Origin: Crotalaria pallida
Taxonomy: Eukaryota; Streptophyta; Magnoliopsida; Fabales; Fabaceae
Length of the DNA: 64,000 nt
Reading direction: 5' to 3'
Assembly: GCA_037953625.1 (NCBI GenBank)
Contig: CM075650.1
Coordinates: 18,605,501 to 18,669,500 of the forward strand
Shown here: positions 33,495 to 43,483 of the stretch, piece after piece
How the letters are laid out: each line of letters starts with the position of its first letter
Numbering within the stretch: position 1 is the first letter of the stretch
Notes under the pieces: generated by a model
The model's input: only the letters and a program-made list of their open reading frames with translations
Databases searched by the model: none
Told to the model about the DNA's origin: nothing
Translations under genes and position numbers: made by a program

Positions 33495-33770
33495 TGAGTG
33501 AAGGGATACTTTGGTCCCTCAAGTTTTTCGACAGAGACACTTTAGTCCCTCAAGAAATTTAATTCATTTTTAGTTCCCAAAGTTTTCAAAAAGTACTAAT
33601 TTAGTCCCTGTCCTATTTCCGTTAGCCACTTCGTTGAGGGACTAAATTGGTACTTTTTGGAAAACATGAGGAACTAAATTGGTACTTTTGGAAAACATGG
33701 GGACTAAAAATGAATTAAATTAAAATGTCCCTGTCAAAAAACTTGAGAGACCAAAGTGTCCCTTCACTCT
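33495..33770. mobile_element. Fold-back MITE, family F copy C
   Basis: About 276 bp, starting GAGTGAAGGGATACTTTGG and ending CCCTTCACTC, with centre CCGTTAGCCACTTCGTTG. This is the centre of copy A in the opposite orientation, as expected for a near-symmetric element. It lies next to poly(T), which hides any target duplication. Confidence 0.78.
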
Positions 33771-34633
33771 TTTTTTTTTTTATGGGAATCGAGAGAAGAG
33801 ATTTAAATCCACTAAATGATAACGTTCAGAATTGAATCCGAAACTTTTAACTTCAAAGTCTTAATTTGGTACATAATCATATGGGCTACACCTTCTTGTC
33901 ATCATACATTATTGACATGGTAGACTATAATAACAGTAGGCCAGTAGCAACCTTTCATCAATTCAGTCCTCAGCTTCCTTAGTCCTAACAGCGCCCGCCA
34001 GGAACCGGTACACTGTTTCTTTCCATCTTTTGGTGCATTGCTTTTTGGTCCTTTTACATGCTCATAAAATTGAAAATTGAAATAGGGATGTACCAAGATT
34101 CAAGATTAGCTGCTAATTTTTTTTTTTTAAACTCAATCAGCATTATTGGTTTTACTAGGCTGAGTTGAATTTTTCGGTTTTTTTTAATGTGTGTGCATGA
34201 ATTTTATAAAAATATCAATTTTTAATTCAAAATTTCCCATTTCAAAAAAATAATTCAAAATTTTGTTTTTTTTAAATGAATTATAAGACATACATTAAAA
34301 AAAAATCTTTAATAAGAAACGGAGAGTACCACATATCTAACATATGAAGCAGAGAAGACTTTGATAACTGCTTTTGACCGTTATTATTTATCATATTAAA
34401 ATTTTATTTTTATCATTTTTTATATTTTACCCCTTTGTAATTGTATGAATCTTTTTATGGATAATTTATATTATCAGTTTCTAATTATTTTCATTTTTAT
34501 TCCGTTAATTATGTTATGCTCACATCAACTTAAACAACATTATTTAGGCCGTATTACGATAACTAAAGTGATATTGTAACGTTTACAAAGCAAATTTATA
34601 ATTTCGGCATTGTAGTGTTTGATCAAAGATATA
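33771..34633. other. Intergenic, repeat-like debris
   Basis: 33790-33900 resembles the untranslated part of a degraded retroelement or SINE (words such as TTTAAATCCACTAAATGATAA and ATGGGCTACACC). The rest is AT-rich with no supported gene. The 64-codon minus-strand frame at 33902-34096 has no recognisable content. Confidence 0.3.
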
Positions 34634-34642
34634 AAAGATTAA

Positions 34643-35164
34643 GGTTTATTTAAGTTTTTAGTTCCCGAACTTATGTGCTCTTTTGGAATTGGTCGTTGAT
34701 CTTTTTTTTCGTTGTTTTGGGTCCCTAAACTTTTTCAATTTTTGGAAAAGGTTGTTGCTTAAGTGATGATATGACCAATGAAATATCACGTCACTTGTCC
34801 GACATCAAAGAATGAAGTGCTATGTAGCCTTTTGTAACACCACATGATTTTTTTTTATTAAATTTTTTTTTTCAAAATTATTAAAGGATTTTATTTTATT
34901 TTTTTAAAAAATACAAATTTTAATTATTTTTAATAAATTTGAATTTTTTTAATCTTTAAAATTCACGTGGTATCATCTAGTATGTTATCTGTCGATACTG
35001 CGAAGGTTATGTAGCATTTCATCGGTCATATCATCACTTAAGCAACAACAAGGTCATTTTCCAAAAATTGAAAAAGTTTAGGGACCCAAAACAACAAAAA
35101 AAAAAGATCAAGGACTAATTTCAAAAGAGCACCTAAGTTTAGGGACTAAAAACTTAAATAAGCC
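34643..35164. mobile_element. 522-bp Mutator-like fold-back MITE
   Basis: Arms of about 170 bp that are reverse complements (left GGTTTATTTAAGTTTTTAGT, right ending AAAAACTTAAATAAGCC). They share CCCTAAACTTTTTCAATTTT and GTTGTTGCTTAAGTGATGAT-type blocks. A perfect 9-bp AAAGATTAA duplication lies at 34634-34642 and 35165-35173. No coding sequence. Confidence 0.85.
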
Positions 35165-35173
35165 AAAGATTAA

Positions 35174-35517
35174 TCTTATGTGTGCATCAAGGTATTTTTC
35201 AATCGACAATGAATAATTAATCTTTTTCGAATCGTAGAGATTACTATAATGAGTTTTTCTTTAATCAATAAAGTTTTTTTCATATCTACGGCAAAGATCA
35301 AATCCTTGACATCATAATTAAAGAATTCAGTCATATACTATTCTACCAATTTTGGTGAACCTTGTTGGTACTATGCGGCGAGATGATTTCAAATTTTTTT
35401 GAAAGATAATAATTTTAATTATTATCAATCTTTTATTTTTTTTCTCATAAATTTGTATCAATAAAAAATATTTCATTCAGAATAATACTCAAATAATTAC
35501 TTTTTAACAATTTAATA
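35174..35517. repeat. Spacer with a SINE-like tail
   Basis: 35275-35376 contains AAATCCTTGACATCATAATT followed by a CTACCAATTTTGGTGAACC and CTTGTTGGT ending. The same TTGACATCAT...TTGTTGG plan recurs at 59.6 and 60.7 kb, so it is a dispersed repeat. The remainder is AT-rich. Confidence 0.45.
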
Positions 35518-35760
35518 CTCCTTCCGTCCAACAAGGATGTGGTAGAAAATGACTAAATTTTTTTATCTCAAACTAAAGTTAAAATAATTAATGTAAAGTT
35601 TAGAAATTGTAAACTTTGAATTGTAATTGATTGATTCATGCAAAATACATTAAATTAGTTGTTTGATAATTGGTTGATGTGTTAGACAAATTATGAAATG
35701 CATGTCTCCTTAATTTTTTGACTTTTGAATTTTTTAACCATCCTTATCAGATGGAGGGAA
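35518..35760. mobile_element. Stowaway-like MITE, about 243 bp
   Basis: Ends CTCCTTCCGTCCAACAAGGA and the complement of TTCCCTCCATCTGATAAGGA; TA lies on the left (35516-35517) and on the right (TAT at 35761). Same family as the 7.0-kb copy. Confidence 0.72.
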
Positions 35761-35904
35761 TATCAATTTACCTGGTCTTCATGAGTCAGGTCAATTGAGC
35801 AATTATTAGATGGTTCAGTACCATTGATTCATTGATTCATAATAAGTCATCAACATTTATTATTTATTTTATGAACTTTTTTAGCCAAAAAATAATTTTA
35901 AATG

Positions 35905-36125
35905 GTTAAGAGAAGTTCGGGATCAACTAATAATTTCACCAATTTTGGTTTCTCATGTATTCACCGACGCGAGCACGGTGATTTATCCTTCGGATACGAT
36001 TCATTCCTTTCGGGAGTTGACCTTCCCAACTGAAATTTTTTACACTCACAAGAGTCAGGAATTCGAGACCTTACTTAAGTAAGATCGAGTCGTTTATCAC
36101 TCGTCTCAACCCATGTTGGTTAAGT
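35905..36125 (-). repeat. tRNA-derived SINE (minus strand)
   Basis: On the minus strand, CCAACATGGGTTGAGACGAG starts an A-box-like region. About 45 bases on, GTCTCGAATTCCTGAC resembles a B box, followed by an unrelated body ending near 35905. This is the layout of a plant tRNA-SINE. No terminal duplication was identified. Confidence 0.55.
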
Positions 36126-36280
36126 AAATCCTATCTATAATGATCCAAGATTTATGTAAAAATAAAAAAAGTTTACAAGTTACTCTCAAAAATGAGAGAG
36201 GCAAGAAGAAAGAAAGCATTGAAACTATAGAAGGGAATATTCCCATGAACTAAATTAAAGTAAGAGCCAAGGCATTCTTC

Positions 36281-36290
36281 TATAAATAAG
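36281..36290 (+). promoter_or_regulatory. TATA box of the small two-CxxC gene
   Basis: TATAAATAAG, 190 bases upstream of the ATG at 36474. A pyrimidine-rich, CAA-rich leader (CAACAACAACAAC near 36436) follows, as in many plant 5' UTRs. A short 5' UTR intron (AAG/GTAAAC at 36403 to TTGCAG at 36466) is possible. Confidence 0.65.
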
Positions 36291-36473
36291 TCTCCACCTG
36301 GCCTTTATCCATCGTTCTTACCTTTCACAATTGACATCCTCAATTGCCAGCTCTGTACCAAGCCACTACCCCACAAGCCTCAACAACTTCTCACTCAAAT
36401 CAAGGTAAACTCAAAAATACCAATACAAAGAAACAACAACAACAACAACACAAGAACAAGTTGCAGGAGAAAA

Positions 36474-36677
36474 ATGTGGTTCATTTACGTGTGTGATGAG
36501 AGAGAGAAGGAACTAGGAAGGCAACAAGCCCCTGGATCATGTCCTCACTGTGGTGGCAAGGTTGAAGCCATGGATGTTGAGATCCAGTGGAGGTTTTGCT
36601 TCTTGCCTATGTGCTTCAAGCTCAAGAGGAAGTATTTTTGTACCTTATGTGCTAGACGTTTGGAATTGTATTATTAA
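36474..36677 (+). CDS. Small conserved two-CxxC (zinc-ribbon-like) protein, 67 aa
   Basis: Encodes a 67-residue basic protein with two pairs of cysteines (CPHCGGK near residue 23 and CTLCARR near residue 56), spaced as in a zinc ribbon. Between them is an aromatic stretch (QWRFCFLPMCFKLKRKYF). I recognise the WFIYVCDEREKELGRQQ...CPHCGGKVEAMDVE pattern as a small protein conserved in eudicots and of unknown function; it has no predicted membrane segment or signal peptide. A clear TATA box and leader precede it, and AT-rich 3' sequence with AATAAT/ATAAGA-type signals follows. It ends TAT TAT TAA at 36677. The single exon and intact frame support a real gene. No pathway should be inferred. Confidence 0.85.
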   Translation: MWFIYVCDEREKELGRQQAPGSCPHCGGKVEAMDVEIQWRFCFLPMCFKLKRKYFCTLCARRLELYY

Positions 36678-37554
36678 TATTAATATTAACTAGGTTATCT
36701 TATATTATATACTTGACTTATATCTATATTTTAATCCGGCTAGTTTTGAATATGGAGACATGTACAAATAAGATATGTTCTCTTCTCATGTTGACTCTCC
36801 TTTTCCATCAATAATTTTGTTGAATTTTGTAGCTAGGTGAAGTTCTTTGATTAAAGGCCTCTTGTAAATAGAATTATAGAATTATAGAAATATGAAGTTG
36901 TTGTATTTGATTTGTCTTCTAAATCTTGTTCGGGAGTTTTGGAGTAATAATTGAGATGCTTTTGTCATTGTTGGTTTATTAAAATTAATTGAGATTATGA
37001 GCACTGCAATTCGGAGAATTCTATGTCTTCTTTTCCTTCCTCCTATCACTCCTATGCAAAAAGTTAGTTTTTTTTTTTTTGTTCAATTTTGCTTTTAATT
37101 ATCTTGTATATTGGTCTTGAAATTAATTGTGAATGAGAAGCATTGGAATTTTATATTTTCACTTTTTCAGCGCTAGTTTAAAGAAAAAAGTTTGGATCTT
37201 TAATCCCAGAACTGGGATGTGGAAGGAAATAAGTAGAACCAAGAATTTTTTTTCTATTATTTATTTAATTTCTTTTGGGGGAGGGGTATTCCTTTTTCCT
37301 TCTTGTTTGTTCTTGAAGGTTCATGCTAGATTATACATGCAGTAATACGCAAGTGTATGCAGCTAGTTAGAATTGAGGATCAGTTTAAAAACAAAGAAGC
37401 ATAATGAGCATCAGGCAAAGTCAGAGCCACATGGGCACTTTATCTGCTTCTAAAATGTTGATGGCTCATCAACCACATAGCCTCCCCTGTTTTCTTTAGG
37501 TTCATTTTTCCTACTTTTCTTTTCATTTAATCTTAATTTTAATGTATTAAATAC
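36678..37554. other. 3' UTR and intergenic spacer
   Basis: 36678-36900 is probably the 3' UTR of the small gene. The rest is AT-rich; the 70-codon frame at 37133-37345 contains no recognisable domain. No further feature. Confidence 0.4.
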
Positions 37555-37569
37555 GAAGGTTTCTCTTGC

Positions 37570-38705
37570 TATCTGTTTGGTAGGGTGAAATTTGGGAGAA
37601 GAGAATTTGAGAGGAAAGAAATTGAGAGGAAAACCGAGTTTTCTTTTGTTTGGTACATGAGAGAAAACGAAGGTAGAGAACAAATTGGCTGGGTCCTACG
37701 GCAAAAAATCCACTTCCCACGCCAGGCGAGATTTTGAGGGTTATGCTCTCCATGTGCTTGTATTGGAGCATTGAGTATACGTTAGAGCTGTCAAAACGGG
37801 CCTGCGGGCCGGGTTCGGGCCGGCCCGGTTCGGGTTCGGGCCAAACCGGGCTCGGGCCAAAAAGCCCGGTTATAAATTAAGTACCATAGTATCAAACCCA
37901 AACCCGCCCTAAGCGGGCTTCGGGCCGGGTGCGGGCCGGCCCGCATCACCTTTTTCTTCTTCTTTTTTTTTTTTTACAATTCAACCCCTTCAAAAAAATA
38001 TATATTTATTTTTCAAAAAAATTAATGAATAAACTTCCTTTACTTTTTACACATATTTTTTTAAACAATAATAAGTGTTTTATTCTTTTACACATTTTTT
38101 AGAGGATATATTTGATTTTCTATTCTTACATAAATTAAAATGTATGTATAACTCATATAGGACAATTAATGTTGTGCTTTGATTTGTTCAGGTGCATTTT
38201 TGATATGTGAATATTGATAAAAATTAAGAGAATTTTATTATAAGTGTCTTTTTACACATATAAAATTTAAAAAAAAATTGAATTTTTTTCTTTTTTTCTG
38301 GGCCGTCGGGCCGGCCCGAACCCGGCCGGGTTTACCCGGCCCGAACACGAACCCGAACCGGGCCGGGCTAAATAGCCCGGGTTGAATAAACAGGCCATAT
38401 TAAGGAGCCCGAGCCCTATGATTTTTCGGGCTTTTTGGCCCGGCCCGGCTGGCCCGGCCCATTTTGACAGCTCTAGTATACGTGTGGTGCAGTACTGTTC
38501 TCTAAGTTGTTTTTTTTTATTTATTCTGACACAATTTTTTATATAAATATTTTTTTCCACTTTTCTCTTCCAATTAACAAAACAACTTATTTCTCTTCCA
38601 TATTTCTTCTCTTTTCTCTCCTCTAACCAAACAACCACAAAATCTACTTATTTTCTCTTCATAATCTTTCTTCTCATTTTCTCTCGTGCAACCAAACAAA
38701 GTCTT
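37570..38705. mobile_element. Outer inverted-repeat element split by hAT insertion
   Basis: Left part (37575-37690: TGTTTGGTAGGGTGAA, then AGAAGAG, TTGAGAGGAAA and TTTGTTTGGT) is complementary in plan to the right part (38560-38702: CTCTTCC, TTTCTCTCC, AACCAAACAACC, GCAACCAAACAAAG). This suggests an older MITE with TTTGTTTGG-type ends that received the hAT element. Exact ends and target duplication are not resolved. Confidence 0.45.
37783..38475. mobile_element. 693-bp non-autonomous hAT element
   Basis: Termini TAGAGCTGTCAAAACGGGC and complement, with a perfect 8-bp target duplication GTATACGT at 37775-37782 and 38476-38483, diagnostic of hAT. Both ends (about 150 bp each) are striking GC-rich arrays of CGGGCCGG / GGCCCGG and CGGGTTCGGGC words in inverted orientation; the centre is AT-rich. 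No transposase. Confidence 0.88.
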
Positions 38706-38731
38706 ATGGTAAGAGTGAGCTGTGTGAAAGC

Positions 38732-39225
38732 TAGGCTTGGCAATTGGATCCGTACCTGCGGGTACCCGCGCCTAATACCCGTAACGGGTTCGGGTCAGGA
38801 TCCAAAAATGGATCTGCAGGTATATAAAAATGGATATCCGCGAGTAATACCCGAAATGGGTCTGGGTAATGGGGTATTGGACTCGCGAGTTACCGGACCC
38901 ACAGAAAAATATTTATTATTCAATTAATTCGGAATTTAAGTATATTTGTGTAAGAAGATTTTGTTTATAAGTGAATATGTTTTGCCTCTAGTGAATTTGT
39001 TTGTGAATTGACAAATAAAAATAGGGAATTTTTATATTTGTTTAGAAAAAATAAGCTTAACATTTTAATAATTTTTTTTAATATAATGGATACCCGTGAA
39101 CCCGTTTGGATACTCGAAAACTCGCAGGCCCGCTTGACAGCGAATACCCTTACAGATCCGAATTCGAATGTGCATGAATGGGCAGATCTGGATAATGGGA
39201 CCGGACCCACCTGAACCATTGTCAT
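38732..39225. mobile_element. Degraded hAT-like inverted-repeat element
   Basis: Left part GGCTTGGCAATTGGATCCG followed by many CGGGTACCCG / AACGGGTTCGGG words. The right part contains CCCGTGAACCCG and ends GACCCACCTGAACCATTG. The two ends are roughly complementary and the middle is AT-rich. No clean target duplication found. Confidence 0.5.
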
Positions 39226-39602
39226 TCTTGGTGGCAACCAAGGTTTCACTCGCTATACTAATGGAATTGCCCACTTCTTTAGCCAAGATGATAAATGATA
39301 AACTTGTGAAATGTAAATGTTCAAGTTTGTGAGAATTCTTGCATACATGTCTAACATCTATTATAACCTATCAAATCCAATCTCTTAAATATGATAGTAT
39401 TCTTTATTTTAAAGATTAAAACCAATCCTAATAAATTACTGATTAATAGCTCACAAACAATAACTCTGAAATATTGCATCAATTAATCCATGATTTGTTT
39501 TTGATTTTCAAAACTGAAATGTGAGTATCCATTTAGCTAAAATTATGACGAGGGTAAACAATAGAATTATTAATTACTGTATATTTTAAAATGCAATCTT
39601 AA
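39226..39602. other. Intergenic, nothing recognised
   Basis: AT-rich, without supported features, ahead of the UGPase remnant. Confidence 0.3.
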
Positions 39603-39710
39603 TTTACTTCTAGTATGCAGCTTAATGAGATTGCTCGAAACCAAGATAAAAAGGTATTTACTTCTAGTATGCAGCTTAATGAGATTGCTCGAAACCAAGA
39701 TAAAAAGGTA
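39603..39710. repeat. 54-bp exact tandem duplication containing an exon
   Basis: Two identical 54-base units (39603-39656, 39657-39710). Each carries an acceptor (CTTCTAG), the 40-base exon and the first bases of a donor (GGTA). Only the second copy is followed by the full GTAAGTT donor. Confidence 0.92.
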
Positions 39711-40516
39711 AGTTATACAATTTTTTTTGGGTTTTTTTCCACGGCTCCTTTTTTTGTTATTTTGCTTCTTTTAATTCTATAGTTCTAGAAGTCTAATATT
39801 ATGTTCCCATTAAGAGTTTTGAGGATATTGTAACATAATTTGATTTCCCTTTTCTATGTTTGTTTATTCTTCCTGGTTGATGTATTGAAGTTGAAGGATA
39901 ATTTCAAACTCATCGATACAACCAACATGTGAGTGAAATACTGTTTCTTTTTTCCTTCATTTTCTTGCCAAAATTTACCAAACACACTAAATATCATTTT
40001 TCGTATTTTGTGTAGGTGGGTGAGTATAAGAGCCATTAAGAGGCTTGTTGATACTGATGGGCTTAATCAAAAGAAGCACTCAGTTTCAAAGGTACCATTC
40101 CCTACCTGTAGTTAACCTACATTTAGCTTTTGTCTTTTGTAATACTTCCTCCGGTCCTATATACGGGGGACATTTTAGAAAGTTTTTTGTACTAATTAGT
40201 ATAAGTCATTTTATATTTTCAATGCATCATTTATTGATTTTTCTCTTTTTTGTCCTTATTAAATGATTTGACTATCTATGTGTTTTTATTGTTCATTAAT
40301 GACTGTGAATTTTCCAATAAAAGTTAAGGGGGTAAAATTGTAATGTTACAATATATTCTCATAGAATTTATAAAACCAACCACTTTCCTTGATATGTGTA
40401 ATTATGCCCTATAATAAAGGCCGGAGGGAATAATGATTAGAAGGGGTTTCTTCTCCCTGGAAAATGATTATGATCAAACTATTCAACAAGAAACAGTTGC
40501 TGGTTCGGCAACACAG
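39614..40516 (+). pseudogene. UGPase (UTP-glucose-1-phosphate uridylyltransferase) fragment
   Basis: Four short exons match consecutive exons of plant UGPase, the enzyme making UDP-glucose: 39668-39707 (QLNEIARNQDKK, like the QLLEIAQ region), 39891-39928 (LKDNFKLIDTTNM), 40016-40091 (WVSIRAIKRLVDTDGLNQKK, like LWVNLKAIKRLV) and 40441-40516 (QETVAGSATQ, like QLETAAGAAI). Exons 1-3 have good GT/AG sites and compatible phases. The fourth is out of frame with the third, and a MITE occupies the intron between them. The first exon is duplicated. The upstream catalytic exons and the downstream C-terminal exons are absent. Introns are retained, so this is a genomic fragment, not a retrocopy. Substitutions are many, indicating age. 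Confidence 0.78.
40145..40430. mobile_element. Stowaway-like MITE in UGPase pseudogene intron
   Basis: 286 bp, ends CTTCCTCCGGTCCTATATAC and the complement of TTCCCTCCGGCCTTTATTAT, flanked by TA at 40143-40144 and 40431-40432. Same family as the 7.0, 27.5, 35.5 and 59.9-kb copies. Confidence 0.82.
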
Positions 40517-41247
40517 GTATATGCATAACTGTTAATGCTTCTCTGTCGTGTATTTGTGTCTGTTTCTTTCTGTTTCGCTTGGGTATAAAGCAGGGTGATA
40601 CCCTCAAATTTGATACATTGCAGCCCGAGTTTTGAATATTTAAATTACAACCCTAGATATATGATACGGGTTCAGATCCAATTCCTTTAATAAATTTGAA
40701 GATCTTTAATTTCATCGCATAATCCAATTGATTATCTTTCTAAAATGAACATATAGTGAATTGTTGTGGCACTCAACTTCTTGGTTACAAATATGTCAAT
40801 TTTGCCGTTAACTAGGAACACAGCCAATTAGGTACTCATGAAAAGTGTGGAGATATTCTTTTCCACAAACCCTAAAATATGTCATCCCATCTAATAATAA
40901 GATGTCAATTTTGTCGTTAACTAACAACAACCCAAAATTAAGATGCATGGAAATAATTTCATGTATATTATTGCATATTTACCTTACAATAAGGTCATTT
41001 GACAAACACTTCTTCTACAAGAATAAAAACAAATGGGTTTGATCTAGTAGAAGCATACTAGAACCATAAGGATATTGGAAACCTATAAAACGATGAGGTC
41101 AGAGGCTCGAATCCTTATGAAAAAACATCCCTCGGAAAAAGATCCACCCATGTTGCTCCAGGTGTCGGGACTGTGAAGTCTCCTCCACAGTTTTGTAAAT
41201 AAAAAAAAATTAAAAACAAACTAATTGAAACGAAGTAAACTTATCAA
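40517..41247. other. Intergenic with a possible SINE fragment
   Basis: 41080-41200 contains GAGGTCAGAGGCTCGAATCC, a B-box-like sequence, followed by CATGTTGCTCCAGG; this may be a SINE remnant. No gene supported. Confidence 0.35.
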
Positions 41248-41544
41248 TCATTCGAGTGACGAGTCAACATTGTGAACGGATCGAGAGAAAGCCAATACAT
41301 CATCATAAGCTTGAGCTTTTTCATTGTCACCACCTGAGATAATGGACTCACGAATAATCCTTTTGGTCACGTGATCATCCTCTCCTCCTAATTTGCTCCT
41401 ATTGTTCTTATCTTCCTTATTAATGGTCTTGGATTCTTCTCTAACACAATCTTTCCCTTTCTCTACCACTTCTTTCCTCTCTTTATGTGCTTCCATAACC
41501 ATAACCTTATTATAGTAACAAAACAAACTAGGATATCTTCCCAA
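41248..41544 (-). CDS. Hypothetical 98-aa charged protein
   Basis: Uninterrupted minus-strand frame starting MGRYPSLFCYYNKVMVM, then a strongly charged, lysine/glutamate-rich body (KERKEVVEKGKD, KEDKNNRSK) ending HNVDSSLE. No domain, signal or membrane segment. Its length in AT-rich spacer and its non-repetitive composition make it worth recording, but I recognise no family and see no clear promoter. It may be a lineage-specific gene, a decayed exon or chance. Confidence 0.25.
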   Translation of the reverse strand: MGRYPSLFCYYNKVMVMEAHKERKEVVEKGKDCVREESKTINKEDKNNRSKLGGEDDHVTKRIIRESIISGGDNEKAQAYDDVLAFSRSVHNVDSSLE

Positions 41545-42079
41545 TTCGTAACTAAGTTGTTGGATATATGGAGTAATAAATTATACTAGTATGTTGGTAG
41601 GGACAGGAACTTGTTGATTTTTGTAGCTACAGCTGTCAATGAAACCTACTACGTGTCTCTTTTGGTGTTTTTTGCATGGAATGGAGAAAAGGACACGTGG
41701 CCTTTTGAGCTCAAAGGTGGATGGATATATATCTAAGTGACCCGTCTCTTTAAACATACCAAGGGCCAAGTAATGTGTAATTTGCATTAGACATGCATTG
41801 AAGTGTTCATGTCAAGATCAAACATACTAATCATAACTCAATCATAATTTCATAATGTTTGTGACGGAATCGACATGATGCATGCATTGTTTTGATTATC
41901 CTAAGTTGGTAATGTTGGGACGAAATCGACATGTTGCGTGCATTGATTTTATTTTTATAAGTACATACACTTTTATTTTTCGTATGATTGATTTGAATAT
42001 TATGTATAATTTTTTTTGGTGTACATCAACTGATACCTGTATTTGGTTTACCCAAAATCTGACTCATCCGATTTGACTT
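41545..42079. other. Intergenic, small direct repeat
   Basis: A GACGGAATCGACATGATGCATGC-like segment near 41863 recurs with changes near 41920 (GACGAAATCGACATGTTGCG), a local duplication of about 55 bases. No gene. Confidence 0.4.
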
Positions 42080-42205
42080 AACTGAGTTCGCACTAAGCGG
42101 TAGGGATCTCCCAGCGGGGATTGCTCCATACCCAAGGCTCGAACTTGAGACCAGTTGGTTAAGGGACCAAGTGAACTATACCACTTGACCAACCCACGTT
42201 GGTAT
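42080..42205 (-). repeat. tRNA-derived SINE (minus strand)
   Basis: On the minus strand, GTGGGTTGGTCAAGTGGTAT carries an A-box-like TGGTCAAGTGG. About 35 bases later CTCAAGTTCGAGCC matches a B box. A short body with CCCGCTGGGAGATCCCTACC follows. A classic tRNA-SINE head. Confidence 0.7.
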
Positions 42206-42537
42206 ATTATGAATAATTAAATTTTGTTTACTTTGAACTGGATGTATAATTAAATTATAATAATAAAACAAAGTATGAAAAAAGTTATTTTACAATAAAT
42301 TTTTGTGTTCATTTATCAAACTAGGATGAGATGATATGAAGCATACTCAAATTGAAATAACTATTAAATACTCTAATTTTCAAATATGGCATTGGACCAA
42401 AACAAAAATTTGTAGGACATGGAAAACGTGGATCTTAAACCCTGATTGACAATATGGATAAGCGCAATTTTTAATTTTTCCTCTATATACGTCGCACTTG
42501 TATGCCTTATTAAAAGATATGATTTATAATAGGCCTT

Positions 42538-42605
42538 TATGGTATTGTTTGATCCATGTAGTCGACCCCACATAATGGGACAAAGGCTTAGTTATTGTTG
42601 TATAC
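42538..42605 (-). repeat. Dispersed plant repeat tail
   Basis: On the minus strand ATAACTAAGCCTTTGTCCCA then TGTGGGGTCGACTACATGGA, a widely shared plant repeat wording whose family I cannot name with certainty. Confidence 0.5.
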
Positions 42606-43189
42606 GTCGCACTTGTAATATACAAGCTTGCAATAATAACTTAATCACATAAAGATAATGACAATAAATTATGGATACCAAATCATAAGTTATTATCATA
42701 TATACTTATTAAAAAAAACTTACAAATCTACAAAGTTTGGGTAGTTTGGTACATTAAAAAAAAAGTTTGTGTGGTTTTCTCCTCTTTTTTTTTTAATCTA
42801 AGTTAAACATATATTCTACTGGTTTTCTAAATCAAGTACAATTACCCTGGATCATATTAAAGTATGGTACGTCTTTTTCCTTTTTTTCTTTTTGTTTTTG
42901 GAAGTAGTGTACGTCTATCAATGTACCAACGAAAAAAGTAGAAGCATGTCGTCCCATGAATGGTAGTTTTAAATCTTATGATTCTATTACTTAAGAAAAT
43001 ACAAATTAATTAGCTGATATGAACTTCACACGTGTTTGTGTACTAATTACAAATGTCACTTACAAGTGTATGTGTATCTCCGATTTCGGACAAAGCTGGT
43101 AGCGCCTTCTTTGTAAAGAAAGTACACCAAATACGGAAAATGGTTCAATAATTAAAACAAAAACAAAAACAAAACTATTATATTGATCT
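42606..43189. other. Intergenic, nothing recognised
   Basis: AT-rich. No gene, repeat terminus or RNA supported. Confidence 0.3.
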
Positions 43190-43483
43190 TTTAATTTATT
43201 TTTAGTTTACAAATCAATTTTAAATTTTTTTTTCAGATAAATCTTGTAAATTGTTGATGTCTAATAAATGAGTTTTTTTTTTGCATTAATCTTTTTCACT
43301 AAATGACACGTAATATTGTAAAATAATCATTAAATCATTTTTTTAATACTACGTGATACCATTAATTTAGTGACAAATTTTATTAAAGGAAAAAATTAAC
43401 TAAAATACCAGATTTATTATACGACAACAATTTACGAAATTCATTTAAAAAATTAAAAAATTAATTTATAAACTAAAATTAAA
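43190..43483. mobile_element. Fold-back MITE, about 294 bp
   Basis: Left arm TTAATTTATTTTTAGTTTAC with a following ATCTTGTAAATTGTTGATGT. The right arm is the complement (ACGACAACAATTTACGAAAT then TAATTTATAAACTAAAATTAA). Arms of about 85 bp are imperfectly complementary. Target duplication unclear. Confidence 0.58.

Noticed and set aside
37133..37345. 70-codon plus-strand frame containing VWIFNPRTGMW
   Set aside because: Short resemblance to F-box-type wording only; no second conserved block or neighbouring exon.
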